From Thermomonospora echinospora (GTDB lineage Bacteria > Actinomycetota > Actinomycetes > Streptosporangiales > Streptosporangiaceae): a stretch of DNA of 64,000 bases. Of this stretch, positions 1-8,134 are shown one piece after another. Both the position numbers and the translations under genes were made by a program. The notes beneath the pieces were generated by a model that saw only the letters and a list, made by a program, of their open reading frames with translations, did no database searches and was not told the origin of the DNA. The stretch lies in contig NZ_FNVO01000014.1 of NCBI RefSeq assembly GCF_900108175.1, forward strand, positions 124,001 through 188,000. Direction: 5' to 3'. The stretch's first letter is position 1, and the number at the start of each line of letters is the position of its first letter.

Positions 1-343
1 CGGACACCTCCCCGACGCGGTCCGTGCCGTACCAGCCGAGGGGCAACCGGGCCAGATGGTCGCCGAGACGGTGGTACATGCCGCGCAACAGCGTGGTCCC
101 GACGCGGAAACCGGACAGATCGCTGACATAGCGCAGCACCGCGTAGACCGCGACCGCGGCCCCGAACGCGATCAGCCAGGGCCAGGCGTCTTCGGGCGTG
201 CTCCCCAGCAGTGCCCGCAGCACGGGGACCAACAGCGCGTAGGACAACCCCTCGGCCACCGCGGTCGTCGTCATCAGGGCCAGGGTGCGGCGCACCGGCC
301 GGGCGTACTGGTGTCCCAGCACGCGCAGCAGCATTCCGATCAT
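1..343 (-). CDS. ABC transporter permease/ATPase, N-terminal part (runs off window)
   Basis: The first 114 residues of a fused membrane/ATPase ABC half-transporter are present; the gene continues beyond base 1, so the nucleotide-binding domain is not visible. The protein starts MIGMLLRVLGHQYARPVRRT and has hydrophobic segments around residues 22-45 and 55-72, as in the first two helices of a type IV transmembrane domain. Its ATG overlaps the TGA of the upstream ABC gene by 4 bases (ATGA), so the two are translationally coupled. The pair would form a heterodimer. Paired half-transporters of this size are known as siderophore transporters (IrtA/IrtB, YbtP/YbtQ) and as multidrug exporters; the substrate cannot be read from this piece. 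Confidence 0.85.
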   Translation of the reverse strand, partial: MIGMLLRVLGHQYARPVRRTLALMTTTAVAEGLSYALLVPVLRALLGSTPEDAWPWLIAFGAAVAVYAVLRYVSDLSGFRVGTTLLRGMYHRLGDHLARLPLGWYGTDRVGEVS

Positions 344-2190
344 CGGGATTCGTCTCCTTGCGATACGCCACCGTGGGGTGTGGTCTCATCGGCGAGCAAC
401 GGTCGGAGCGCCGATCGGTGGGCCTGCCAGAACGCGGCGAACCTTCCGCCTCGTGCCAGCAGCTCGGCGGGCTCGCCGCGCTCGACGATCGACCCGTTGT
501 CCAGCATCACGACGAGGTCGGCGTCGGCGACCGTCTCCAGGCGATGGGCGATGACCACGATCGTCCGATCGCCCTTCAGCGCCGCCAGGGTCCGGCGCAC
601 CGCCCGTTCGGTCTGCGGGTCGGCGAAGGCGGTCGCCTCGTCGAGCACCACGACGGGCGCGTCGGCGAGCAGCGCGCGGGCGAGCGAGATCCGCTGGGCC
701 TCGCCCCCCGACAGCCCGGCCTCCTCACCGATCACCGTTGCGTATCCGCGCGGCAGCTGGAGAATGCGGTCGTGGATGTTCGCCTGCCAGGCGGCGCGGA
801 CCACGTCGTCGAGGTCGGCGTGCGGTACCGCCAGCGCGATGTTGTCGGCGACCGATGCGCGCAGCAGGCGAACGTCCTGGAAGACGAAGGAGACCATCCG
901 GTGCAGCCGCCGGCTGCCGAGCTCGCGTAGATCGACACCGCCCAGGGTGACCGAACCGCGAGTCGGGTCGAAGAACCGCGGCAACAGCTGGACCAGCGTG
1001 GACTTCCCGCTTCCCGACGGCCCGACGAGCGCGGTGACCGTCCCCGGCTCGAGCACCAGGTCGATGCCGCGCAGCACCTCGTGATCGGCTTCGTAACCGA
1101 AGTGGACGCCACGCAGTTCCACCCGGTGTCCCCGTGGCGCGGCCGGGTGCGCGGGCTCCGGGAGCGGCCGCACCGCGAGCACGTCCCCGATCCTGCCGAC
1201 CGCGCGCCGGGCGGCCTGCAGATCGTCGAAGCCGTGGCCCAGAGCCGCCACCGGAGCGGTCAGTCCCAGCCCCAGCAGCAGGAAGGGCAACAGGTCGGCG
1301 GGGGCCATGCCACCGGTCGTGATCAGCGCCGCACCGCCGATCAGCACGACCAGCAGCACGAACGGGGGCGACAGCGCCAGCTGCATCCCGGCGGCGATCG
1401 CGGAGACACCGCGCACCCACCGGTAGAAAACGCCGACGAAGTCGTCGGCGGCCGCGCGGAACCTGCGGTGGGCGCGCTCGCCTCCGCCGAACGCCTTGAC
1501 CACCGCAATGCCCTGGACGAACTCCACGGCCGCACTCGAGAGCCGCCCCATGGCCCCGTCGAACTCCTGCTGCTCGCGCAGCCGGGCCGGGATCATCATC
1601 AAAGGGACCAACGCCACCGCCAGCACCACCGGTATCAGCGTGATGAGCGTGAGCCGCCAGTCGACGGCGAACAAGTAGACCAGCGACACCAGCGGCACCA
1701 CGAACGCGGCGACGAGCTCGCCGGGGGTGTGGGCGATGAACGGATGCACGGCGCTCACGTCCTCGCCCACGACCTTCGCCAGCTCACCCGTCCGGCGCCC
1801 GGAGAACCAGCCGATCGGTGCGCGCCCCAACCTTGCGGCCAGCCGCCGGCGGAACGACAGCTGCACCCGGACGTCGAGAAGATGCCCGATTCCCGACGAT
1901 GCGGCCGTGCACACCAGCCGGACGAACAAGCCGACCACGCCCGCGAGCACGGTGAACCGGACATGGCCGTGATCGATCGGGCCGGGTGACAGCAGGGTGC
2001 GGCCCAACTCGACGACCGCCAACAGCGGCGCCAGACCCGCGAGGGCACCGATCATCTGCAGGACGACAACGGCGGCGAAACTCCACAGAAAAGGGCGCAG
2101 CAGTCCTGCCGGGCGCTGTCCCGCCGCGGAGTCGCCCCCCGGTGGTGGTGTGGAACGCTCCCTCGCCTCGGCGAGTTCGGTGGTGGTCAT
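340..2190 (-). CDS. ABC transporter, fused permease and ATP-binding domains
   Basis: This 616-residue half-transporter has a six-helix membrane domain over about residues 30-320 and an ATPase domain after that. Walker A (GPSGSGKS) is near residue 390, the signature LSGGEAQ near 493, and Walker B (VVVLDEAT) near 515. It would sit in the cytoplasmic membrane and pair with the product of the overlapping downstream gene. The ATG at 2190 has a GGAGA about 11 bases upstream, somewhat far. The MFS pump gene ends 57 bases upstream on the same strand, so the three genes may be one transport operon. The family includes siderophore importers of the IrtAB/YbtPQ type and exporters; no siderophore gene lies nearby, so direction and substrate stay open. 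Confidence 0.9.
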   Translation of the reverse strand: MTTTELAEARERSTPPPGGDSAAGQRPAGLLRPFLWSFAAVVVLQMIGALAGLAPLLAVVELGRTLLSPGPIDHGHVRFTVLAGVVGLFVRLVCTAASSGIGHLLDVRVQLSFRRRLAARLGRAPIGWFSGRRTGELAKVVGEDVSAVHPFIAHTPGELVAAFVVPLVSLVYLFAVDWRLTLITLIPVVLAVALVPLMMIPARLREQQEFDGAMGRLSSAAVEFVQGIAVVKAFGGGERAHRRFRAAADDFVGVFYRWVRGVSAIAAGMQLALSPPFVLLVVLIGGAALITTGGMAPADLLPFLLLGLGLTAPVAALGHGFDDLQAARRAVGRIGDVLAVRPLPEPAHPAAPRGHRVELRGVHFGYEADHEVLRGIDLVLEPGTVTALVGPSGSGKSTLVQLLPRFFDPTRGSVTLGGVDLRELGSRRLHRMVSFVFQDVRLLRASVADNIALAVPHADLDDVVRAAWQANIHDRILQLPRGYATVIGEEAGLSGGEAQRISLARALLADAPVVVLDEATAFADPQTERAVRRTLAALKGDRTIVVIAHRLETVADADLVVMLDNGSIVERGEPAELLARGGRFAAFWQAHRSALRPLLADETTPHGGVSQGDESR

Positions 2191-2247
2191 CGTTGTCTGG
2201 TCTCCGTCTGGTGGATGAGGACAGGCGGTATAGGGGCGTGCTGCCGG

Positions 2248-3723
2248 TCAGTCCCGGGCGGGGAGCAGATCGCGGTCATCGGTCCGTTCGGTCTGCGCCG
2301 GTGGGCCGGTCCGGCGCAGGACGGTGAGGGCGATAAGGGCGGCGGCGGCCAGCAGCGCGGCGCTGAGGGCCAGGCCGAGGGCGTATCCGTCGTTGAGGGC
2401 CTCGGGCGTGGCGGTCCGGCCGGTGCGGTTGTGCGCGACAGTGCCCAGGGCGGCGAGCCCGAGCGAGGCGCCGATCTGGCGTGAGCTGTTGAGCAGGCCC
2501 GAGGCGACGCCGCTCTCGTGGGCCGCGACGCCGGCCGTGGCGGTGGAGACCAGCGGCCCCAGGCAGAGCCCGAAGCCGACGCTGGCGATGACGGAGGGCC
2601 CCAGGACGTCGGTGGCGAAGGCGCCGTCGGGGCTGATCAGGCCGAACCAGGCGAACCCGGCCGCGGTCAGCGCCGCACCGAAGACCAGCAGGGTCCGGGG
2701 AGCCAGCCGGTAGCCGAGTCTGATGGCCAGCACGGAGCCGGCGACCACGCCGAGGGCGAACGGCAGGAACATCAGCCCCGTCAGCGCCGGCCCGGTCCCC
2801 AGGACCCGCTGGAGGTAGAGGGACATGAAATAGAAGGCCGCGGCCATGGCCGCACCGACCAGGAGGTTGTAGGCGTTGGCGCCGGCGACCGAACGGTTGG
2901 CGAACAGGCCGAGCCGGATCAGCGGGTCGCGGGCGGTGGTCCGCTCCACGTGGACGAACGCGGCCAGCAGCACGACGGCGACCGCCAGGGTCGTCAAGGT
3001 GACCGGCGAGGTCCAGGCGTACTGGTCGGTGCGGACGATGCCGAACACCAGCAGGGTCATGCCCGCCGTGGCCAGGACGGCACCGAGCACGTCCGGACGG
3101 CCACTGCGGACCGGCGGCGGGCCGGCGGCGACACCTCGCCAGGCCAGGACCAGCGCGCACACGGCCATCGGCACGTTGACGAACATCACCCAGCGCCAGC
3201 CGGCGTACTCGGTGAGCAGGCCGCCGATCAGGACGCCGAGGGCGCCTCCGGCGGCGTTCATCGCGCTCCACACGCCAAAGGCCCGGACCCGGGCCCGGCC
3301 CCCGGGGAACGTCGCGGTCAGCAGCGCCAGCGCGGCCGGAGCCAGCGCCGCGGCCCCGACGCCCTGCGCGGCTCGGGCGGCGACCAGATGGCCGGGTTCC
3401 TGGGCGAAGCCGCCGATGAGAGAGGCCAGGCCGAACAGGCCGAGCCCGAGCAGCAGGACCCGCCTGCGGCCGTACCGGTCGGCGGCCTTGCCGCCCAGCA
3501 GGAGCAGCCCACCGAAAGCGAGGGCGTAGGCGTGGATCACCCAGGTCAGGCCCACCGCCCCGAAGCCGAGGCCGGTGGCGATCTGGGGGAGCCCGACGTT
3601 CACCACCGACAGGTCCAGCGACACCATGAACTGCACGACGGCCACCGTGGCGAGGGTGATCCCCGGCCGAGCGGTCGGCCCGCTGACCGGCCGCCGGCCT
3701 GCCGGCCGCCCGCGTGTCAACAC
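2248..3723 (-). CDS. MFS drug efflux transporter, DHA2 (EmrB/QacA) family
   Basis: A 14-helix-type major facilitator of about 491 residues that would export small toxic compounds by proton antiport. The N-terminal stretch FMVSLDLSVVNVGLPQIA is the typical first helix with the acidic residue of DHA2 pumps, and RYGRRRVLL matches the loop 2-3 motif A (GxxxDRxGRR). The open frame extends upstream to 4014, but the extra 97 residues look non-coding (hydrophilic, no helix). I chose the GTG at 3723 because GAGGAC lies seven bases before it and the family-like sequence begins shortly afterwards. A perfect palindrome at 3847-3866 upstream is a candidate operator. The ABC transporter genes follow on the same strand. 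The substrate is unknown. Confidence 0.88.
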   Translation of the reverse strand: MLTRGRPAGRRPVSGPTARPGITLATVAVVQFMVSLDLSVVNVGLPQIATGLGFGAVGLTWVIHAYALAFGGLLLLGGKAADRYGRRRVLLLGLGLFGLASLIGGFAQEPGHLVAARAAQGVGAAALAPAALALLTATFPGGRARVRAFGVWSAMNAAGGALGVLIGGLLTEYAGWRWVMFVNVPMAVCALVLAWRGVAAGPPPVRSGRPDVLGAVLATAGMTLLVFGIVRTDQYAWTSPVTLTTLAVAVVLLAAFVHVERTTARDPLIRLGLFANRSVAGANAYNLLVGAAMAAAFYFMSLYLQRVLGTGPALTGLMFLPFALGVVAGSVLAIRLGYRLAPRTLLVFGAALTAAGFAWFGLISPDGAFATDVLGPSVIASVGFGLCLGPLVSTATAGVAAHESGVASGLLNSSRQIGASLGLAALGTVAHNRTGRTATPEALNDGYALGLALSAALLAAAALIALTVLRRTGPPAQTERTDDRDLLPARD

Positions 3724-3846
3724 GGCTCGGTCCTCTGCGCCGCTGCCGCGGACGTGCTCGTGCCGGGTTTCGGCGCGCGGGGCGAGGGCCGGCGGCTCTC
3801 CGGACTCACGGAACGGAACCCGCCCTTGACTCGGATCATGTGCATG

Positions 3847-3866
3847 CCGGACATCGTGATGTCCGG
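3847..3866. promoter_or_regulatory. 20-bp perfect palindrome upstream of the MFS gene
   Basis: Nine-base arms CCGGACATC and GATGTCCGG are separated by GT. It lies 124 bases upstream of the chosen MFS start. The symmetry fits a dimeric repressor such as a TetR protein, but no regulator gene is adjacent. The rest of 3724-4150 shows no other gene. Confidence 0.5.
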
Positions 3867-4150
3867 GCCGGTCGGCGGTCATCATGCCCAGGCAGACTCC
3901 TCCGCCTACTACCGGGGACGCAGGATCGGCACCGCTACACCGGCAGGAGTAGTGATGTATGACGCCATGCCGCGGAGGACCGCGGGTGGCAAAGACCTTG
4001 ACCTGCACGAACAAGGCTCACGGAAAAGTAGCCGCTTAGCGACCATGAGTGACGGAAGGGGGGAAGATGGGAGAGCAGGGGCAACGGGGTGCTACCGCCC
4101 CGCTCGTCCTGCACATCCTGATCGTCACCGTCTACGAAGGGATCATCCTC

Positions 4151-4384
4151 ATGGCGTTCTCCTCCACGCGTTCACCTGTGCGCCGCCGCAGTGCCCGGGT
4201 CCTGGCCGTTGGCGCGCTGGCCATCCCGGTCGTCGCCGTCACCACGCCGACGGCCACCGCAGCCCCGCACGTCGTCGACCCCGTCGCTCTCCTCACCTGC
4301 GTGAGCGAATCCGCAAGCCTCAACGTCGATCCCGCCGGCCTGTCGGCGGAACTCCCCCTTACTTCCTGCTTGACGGGACCGTGA
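4151..4384 (+). CDS. Small secreted protein of unknown function
   Basis: A 77-residue product with a clear Sec signal peptide: basic n-region (RSPVRRRSAR), hydrophobic core (VLAVGALAIPVVAVTT) and a likely signal peptidase site after TATA-AP near residue 37. The mature part is only about 40 residues and has two cysteines (LLTCVSES and TSCLTG), which could form one disulfide. The frame is open upstream to 4049, but the ATG at 4151 is preferred because GAAGGG precedes it and the signal peptide then starts at the N terminus. A strong hairpin follows 12 bases after the stop. I do not recognise the family. Confidence 0.6.
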   Translation: MAFSSTRSPVRRRSARVLAVGALAIPVVAVTTPTATAAPHVVDPVALLTCVSESASLNVDPAGLSAELPLTSCLTGP

Positions 4385-4395
4385 CAGCTGCCTGC

Positions 4396-4435
4396 GCCAG
4401 GGGCCGTGCCCCCGTCCGGGGACGCGGCCCCTGGC
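4396..4435 (+). terminator. GC-rich hairpin after the secreted-protein gene
   Basis: An 11-base stem (4396-4406 with 4425-4435, outer arms CCAGGGGCCG and CGGCCCCTGG) has a further inner CCCC/GGGG pairing. It begins 12 bases after the stop at 4384. There is no T tract, as is usual for high-GC actinobacterial terminators. Confidence 0.55.
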
Positions 4436-4598
4436 CCGCGTGTGCCGGGTGCGGGGGGCAGCCTCCAGCTCGACCGGTGAGCGCCCGGCCCGACAGCCCG
4501 GCCTGCCTGACGTCGGCGATCGCCGTCCGGATCTGTGCCGTCAGCGTCCGAGGGCCCCGTCAATCCCGAACGGCTGGAGAGCGAGCGTCACCAGGCTG

Positions 4599-5123
4599 CT
4601 ACGGCTGCGTGACGACCGACTCTCCGGGGATGAGGAGGAAGGCGTGGTAGAAGGTGAACTCGCCGTCCCAGGCGCGGTCCAGGTGAATCTCGGCGTCCCG
4701 GTTGAGGAGATTCCCGGCCGTGGCCATGGCGAAGTTGGTGCCGCGCAGCCGCAGCGCGCGTACCACCGGGTGGCCCGGGATGTCGGGCAGGCCCGGGATG
4801 GGGACGGGCTCCCACAGCCCGGCGTTGCTCTGGTTCATCCGCAGGGTCACCACCGCGTCGGCTCTGGCCAGGTTTCCCCGCACACCGAGGTAGCGCCGGT
4901 TGGGCTGGGAGCGGATGTAGTAGGCCCCGGGGCGGCCCCGTGCGGGCTCGAACTCCCAGTAGACCGATGCGTTGTTGGGCCAGGGGTCGGCCCGGTAGGT
5001 CTGGAGCTCGTCGTTGTCGCTGGTCTCGGCGTCGCTGACGCCGTCGGGCATGAGGTAGGCGTTGATCATCTTGTGCACGATCAAGACGTTGCCGGCCGGG
5101 ACGGCGCCGGTGTAGTCGAGCAT
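4599..5123 (-). CDS. Hypothetical beta-rich protein, possibly ricin/beta-trefoil-like
   Basis: A 174-residue protein starting MLDYTGAVPAGNVLIVHKMI. It has no signal peptide or membrane helix. The spacing of short beta-like stretches with aromatic residues (SVYWEFEP, GAYYIRSQPNRRYLGVRG, TNFAMATAGN, EFTFYHAFLL) resembles beta-trefoil carbohydrate-binding or cytolysin-like proteins, but this is an impression and no diagnostic motif was found. The start is the ATG at 5123, because AGGAG stands six bases upstream; an in-frame GTG-type extension to 5156 runs through a hairpin and is unlikely. It stands alone between a terminator-like hairpin and an integrase remnant. Confidence 0.65.
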   Translation of the reverse strand: MLDYTGAVPAGNVLIVHKMINAYLMPDGVSDAETSDNDELQTYRADPWPNNASVYWEFEPARGRPGAYYIRSQPNRRYLGVRGNLARADAVVTLRMNQSNAGLWEPVPIPGLPDIPGHPVVRALRLRGTNFAMATAGNLLNRDAEIHLDRAWDGEFTFYHAFLLIPGESVVTQP

Positions 5124-5137
5124 TGCGTCTCCTGGGG

Positions 5138-5158
5138 GGTTGGGAGCATCTCCCAACC
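5138..5158. promoter_or_regulatory. Hairpin just upstream of the 4599-5123 gene's ribosome binding site
   Basis: GGTTGGGAG and CTCCCAACC form a perfect 9-bp stem with a CAT loop, ending a few bases before the AGGAG of the downstream gene. It could be an operator or a 5' leader stem that shields translation. A second, looser symmetry (TACCAA...TTGGTA) lies at about 5188-5212 in an AT-rich patch that may hold the promoter. Confidence 0.4.
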
Positions 5159-5186
5159 CGTGCCCTCACCCAGGGAAATCAATTGA

Positions 5187-5519
5187 CTACCAAAAGTAGA
5201 TAGTTGGTATATCTTCGGGCGAGCAGGCCCTCCGCCCAGTCGCCGCCTCCGATGGCCTCCTGCAGCACCTGGCCGCGAGAGCCGGCCGAGGCGGGGTCAG
5301 GGTGGGGTTGTCCGGCTCGCGCGCATTCCAGGTGTTGACCGCCGCACCACCCCACAACAACTCCAGCGCTTCGCCGATCTCCTCCTCGGTCACCGACGCC
5401 AGCGGCCGCGCCTCGCCCAGCCGCTCGGCGGTCTTGCCGATCCCTATCCCGTAGTTGCGCACCGTAGATAAGTAGGCCGTTATCCGGGCCAAGACTTCAA
5501 GATCCTCCCTGCCCGCCAA
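5187..5519 (-). pseudogene. Probable tyrosine recombinase (phage integrase) N-terminal fragment
   Basis: The reading frame contains a segment resembling the SAM-like core-binding domain of tyrosine recombinases (ARITAYLSTVRNYGIGIGKT, then SVTEEEIGEALELLWGGAAV, then NTWNARE, matching the usual pattern before RAAVxSWLxWC). After that the frame runs into unrelated sequence and stops at 110 residues, far short of a full integrase of about 400 residues. The only start is a TTG inside a hairpin arm. There is no catalytic R-H-R-Y region. I read it as a degraded integrase; the family call is from pattern memory and is moderate. Confidence 0.4.
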
Positions 5520-5560
5520 CCTCGCCGGCCGCTGACCAGGAGCGGCCGGCGAGGTTGGCG
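5514..5560. repeat. 20-bp perfect inverted repeat with 7-base loop
   Basis: Arms 5514-5533 and 5541-5560 are exact reverse complements, 20 bases each, enclosing GACCAGG. It lies between the integrase remnant and the 3' end of the alpha/beta hydrolase gene. It may be a bidirectional transcription terminator (no T tract) or an old recombination site. Confidence 0.7.
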
Positions 5561-5600
5561 CACGATCTCGCAGAGATGTTCCTCAACCCCCGTCTCCTCC

Positions 5601-6341
5601 TCAGGCCAGCTCGTCCAGCAGGGCCGCCAGCTCCACCGGCCGGGACAACATCGGCCAGTGACCGGTGGGCAGCTCCCGGTAGCTCCACTGCGGGCCCGTC
5701 ATCATCGAGAACACCGGGTTCCCGCCGGCGGCCAGCTCCTCCACCAGCGCCACCGGCATCGTCGTCATGATCAGCGTCTTGGGCGTGTCGGGGATCTCGG
5801 CCGGCCGCGTCAGCGGCTGCGCGGCCGGTCCGTAGGGCTGCGGGGTGGCCCGCTTGCGCAGCTCGGCCAGCCGCTCCTCGTCCAGGCCCGCCAGGTTGTC
5901 GGGGTCGGCTGCCGGGTCGAACGGCGGCGGCGGGATCAGCCGGCCCCCGCCCAGCTCGCGGACCTGCCGCTCGATCTCGGCGCGCTCGTCGGGGTCCTGG
6001 AAGTCCAGCATCGCCATCCCCGACGGCAGCGGCGCGGTGTCCAGGTAGACCACCCGCGCCAGCCGCCCGGGGACGCGGTCGGCCGCGCCGGTGACCGCCA
6101 TGTTCGCGCCGCTGTGCCCGACCAGCACCACCTCGCGCAGGTCCCGGCCCTCGATCAGCTCGACCAGGTCGGCGATGTGGGTGTCCAGATCCACCTCGGC
6201 GGTAGCCTCGGCGGCCCGCTCGGCCAGCCCGGTCAGCGTCACCGCGAACACCTCGTGCCCGGCCGCGCGCAACTCGCCGGCCACCTCCCGCCACGCCCAC
6301 CCGCCGAGCCAGTGACCGGGGACCAGTACGAACGTCGCCAT
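5601..6341 (-). CDS. Alpha/beta hydrolase (esterase/hydroxynitrile-lyase-like)
   Basis: A 246-residue alpha/beta-fold hydrolase starting MATFVLVPGHWLGGWAW. The oxyanion-loop motif GHWLGG is near residues 9-14, the nucleophile elbow GHSGA around residue 81, and the late histidine is in PTGHWPML near the C terminus, completing a Ser-Asp-His triad layout. The family includes HNL/EstC-like esterases and lactonases; the substrate is unknown. The ATG at 6341 is preferred over an in-frame TTG two codons upstream because GGAAGGA lies eight bases before it. It is divergent from a WYL regulator starting at 6435, so that regulator probably controls it across the 93-bp intergenic region. Confidence 0.88.
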   Translation of the reverse strand: MATFVLVPGHWLGGWAWREVAGELRAAGHEVFAVTLTGLAERAAEATAEVDLDTHIADLVELIEGRDLREVVLVGHSGANMAVTGAADRVPGRLARVVYLDTAPLPSGMAMLDFQDPDERAEIERQVRELGGGRLIPPPPFDPAADPDNLAGLDEERLAELRKRATPQPYGPAAQPLTRPAEIPDTPKTLIMTTMPVALVEELAAGGNPVFSMMTGPQWSYRELPTGHWPMLSRPVELAALLDELA

Positions 6342-6434
6342 CTGCAAAATCCTTCCGTGCCGTTCACGCCCTTGGACGACTTCGACCCTAGGATCGATAC
6401 CGGACAGAAACCGCCCGGATTAAGTGAGTGACCC

Positions 6435-7391
6435 GTGTCACATCCCACGACCCGCGTGCTGGCGATGCTCGAACTGCTGCAGGCCCACCCCCGCATGGGC
6501 GGCGCCGAGCTGGCCGCCCGCCTGGGCGTCGACCAGCGCACCGTGCGCCGCTACGCCGCCCGCCTGGAGGAACTCGGCGTCCCCGTCGTCGCCGACCGCG
6601 GCCGCTACGGCGGCTACCGGCTGATGCCCGGCTACCGGCTGCCGCCCCTGATGCTCACCGACGACGAGGCCACCGCCGTCGTGCTCGGCCTGCTGGCCGG
6701 GCGGCGGACGGGCCTGCCCGGCGAGGCCACCGAAAGCGCGCTGGCCAAGGTCCAGCGGGTGCTGCCGGCCGCGCTGCGCGACCGCGTCCAGGCCCTCGCC
6801 GAGACCCTCGCCTTCACCACGGCCGCCCGTCCCGGCACCGCCCCCGCCACCGACGCCGTGCTGACCCTGGCCGCCGCCGCCCGCCGGCGCCGCCGCGTCC
6901 GGCTGGGCTACCGTTCCTGGAAGGGCGAGACGAGCGAACGCGACCTGGACCCCTACGGGCTGGTCTTCCACTCCGGCCGCTGGTACGTCACCGGCCACGA
7001 CCACCTCAGCGGTCAGATCCGCACCTTCCGCGTGGACCGGGTGCGCTCGGTCGGGCAGCTCCCGCACACCTACCAGGTCCCCGACGGCGTCGACCCCGTC
7101 GAGCACGTCACCCGCTCCCTGGCTGCCGTCCCCTACGCCCACGAGGTCGAGGTGCTGCTGGAGACCGGCCTGCAGGAGGCCCGCCGCCGCATCCCGTCGA
7201 CCACCGCCACTCTCACACCCGCCGACGGGGGAGTGTTGCTGACCACCCGCGCCCAGCGGCTGGATGGGATGGCCCTCATGCTCGCCGGGCTCGGCTGGCC
7301 GTTCGTCGTCCGCAGGCCCCCCGAACTGCGCGAGGCCGTCCGCCACCTGGCCGACACCCTGCGCGCCCAGGCCGCCCGCGCCCCCTCCTGA
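6435..7391 (+). CDS. WYL-domain (YafY/DeoR-like) transcriptional regulator
   Basis: A 318-residue regulator. Residues 1-60 form a winged helix (TRVLAMLELLQAHPRMGGAE, then LGVDQRTVRRYAARLEELGV), followed by YGGYRL, typical of HTH_11 proteins. The middle and C-terminal parts hold a WYL-type ligand-binding domain (GLVFHSGRWYVTGHD, then TFRVDRVRSV). The start is GTG at 6435. Such proteins often control a neighbouring divergent gene, here the alpha/beta hydrolase, in response to a small ligand. The gene converges on the NarL-type response regulator; a 16-base GC palindrome (7434-7449) overlaps the end of that gene. Confidence 0.9.
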   Translation: MSHPTTRVLAMLELLQAHPRMGGAELAARLGVDQRTVRRYAARLEELGVPVVADRGRYGGYRLMPGYRLPPLMLTDDEATAVVLGLLAGRRTGLPGEATESALAKVQRVLPAALRDRVQALAETLAFTTAARPGTAPATDAVLTLAAAARRRRRVRLGYRSWKGETSERDLDPYGLVFHSGRWYVTGHDHLSGQIRTFRVDRVRSVGQLPHTYQVPDGVDPVEHVTRSLAAVPYAHEVEVLLETGLQEARRRIPSTTATLTPADGGVLLTTRAQRLDGMALMLAGLGWPFVVRRPPELREAVRHLADTLRAQAARAPS

Positions 7392-7447
7392 TCCCCGGGC
7401 GGCCCCGCCGGAATCGCACAGGGACCGTGCAGGGACGGGCCCGCCCG

Positions 7448-8134
7448 TCAGCGGCCCAGACCGGCCTCACGGGCCCGCAGGATCGCCTGGGTGCGGTCGG
7501 CCACCTGCAGCTTGCCGAACACGTTGGAGACGTTGTTGCGCACCGTCTTGGGCGACAGCGACAGCCGGGCGGCGATCTGCCCATTGCTCAGCCCCGCCGC
7601 GATCAGCTCCAGCACCTGCCGCTCCCGCGCGGTCAGCTGCGGGAACGGCCGCTCGTCGGCCGGGCGCCCGGAGCCGGCCAGCCGCGCGAAGTAGGCGCTG
7701 ATCCGGTCCGCCAGCGCCGGCCCGAAGATCACCTCACCGCGGGCCACCGCCGTGATCGCCCGCAGGATCTCCTCCTGGTCGGCGCCCTTGACCAGGTAGC
7801 CGCGCGCCCCCGCCAGCATCGCCGCCAGCACGCTGTCGTCGTCATCGTGCATGGTCAGCGCCAGTGCCCCGGTCTGTGGGCGGGCCGCCACGATTCGCCG
7901 GATCGCCTCGGTGCCCTCCAGCCGCGGCATCTGCAGGTCCATCACCACCACGTCCGGCCGCAGCCGCCCCGCCAGCCGCACCGCCTGCTCGCCGTCGGCC
8001 GCCGTGCCCACCACTTCCACCAGCCCGGTGGACTCCAGCATCATCCGCAGCCCGTCCCGGTAGACCGGATGGTCATCGGCCAGCAGCACACGCGGCATCG
8101 TCGCCTCCCTCACCTCCGTCACCACCTCCGTCAC
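7448..8134 (-). CDS. NarL/LuxR-family response regulator
   Basis: A 228-residue response regulator. The receiver domain (residues 14-130) has the acidic pair in LLADDHP and the phospho-acceptor Asp66 in VVVMDLQMP. The C-terminal LuxR helix-turn-helix (LTARERQVLELIAAGLSNGQ, then IAARLSLSPKTVRNNVSNVF) is at about 168-218. The start GTG at 8134 overlaps the kinase stop as GTGA and has GGGAGGA six bases upstream, so it is translationally coupled to the kinase. An in-frame ATG at 8098 (MPRVLL) is a possible shorter start. It acts with the kinase upstream as a two-component system; the CGGGAC motif cluster at 10291-10437 is a candidate target. Confidence 0.93.
   Translation of the reverse strand: MTEVVTEVREATMPRVLLADDHPVYRDGLRMMLESTGLVEVVGTAADGEQAVRLAGRLRPDVVVMDLQMPRLEGTEAIRRIVAARPQTGALALTMHDDDDSVLAAMLAGARGYLVKGADQEEILRAITAVARGEVIFGPALADRISAYFARLAGSGRPADERPFPQLTARERQVLELIAAGLSNGQIAARLSLSPKTVRNNVSNVFGKLQVADRTQAILRAREAGLGR

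Noticed and set aside
2518-4650. A 710-codon plus-strand open frame
   Set aside because: It is antisense to the MFS gene; the product is a Gly/Arg/Gln/His-rich shadow typical of high-GC complement strands.
5187-5215. TTGACT-19-TATATC on the plus strand as a promoter
   Set aside because: No plus-strand gene follows; the match is probably chance in an AT-rich patch.
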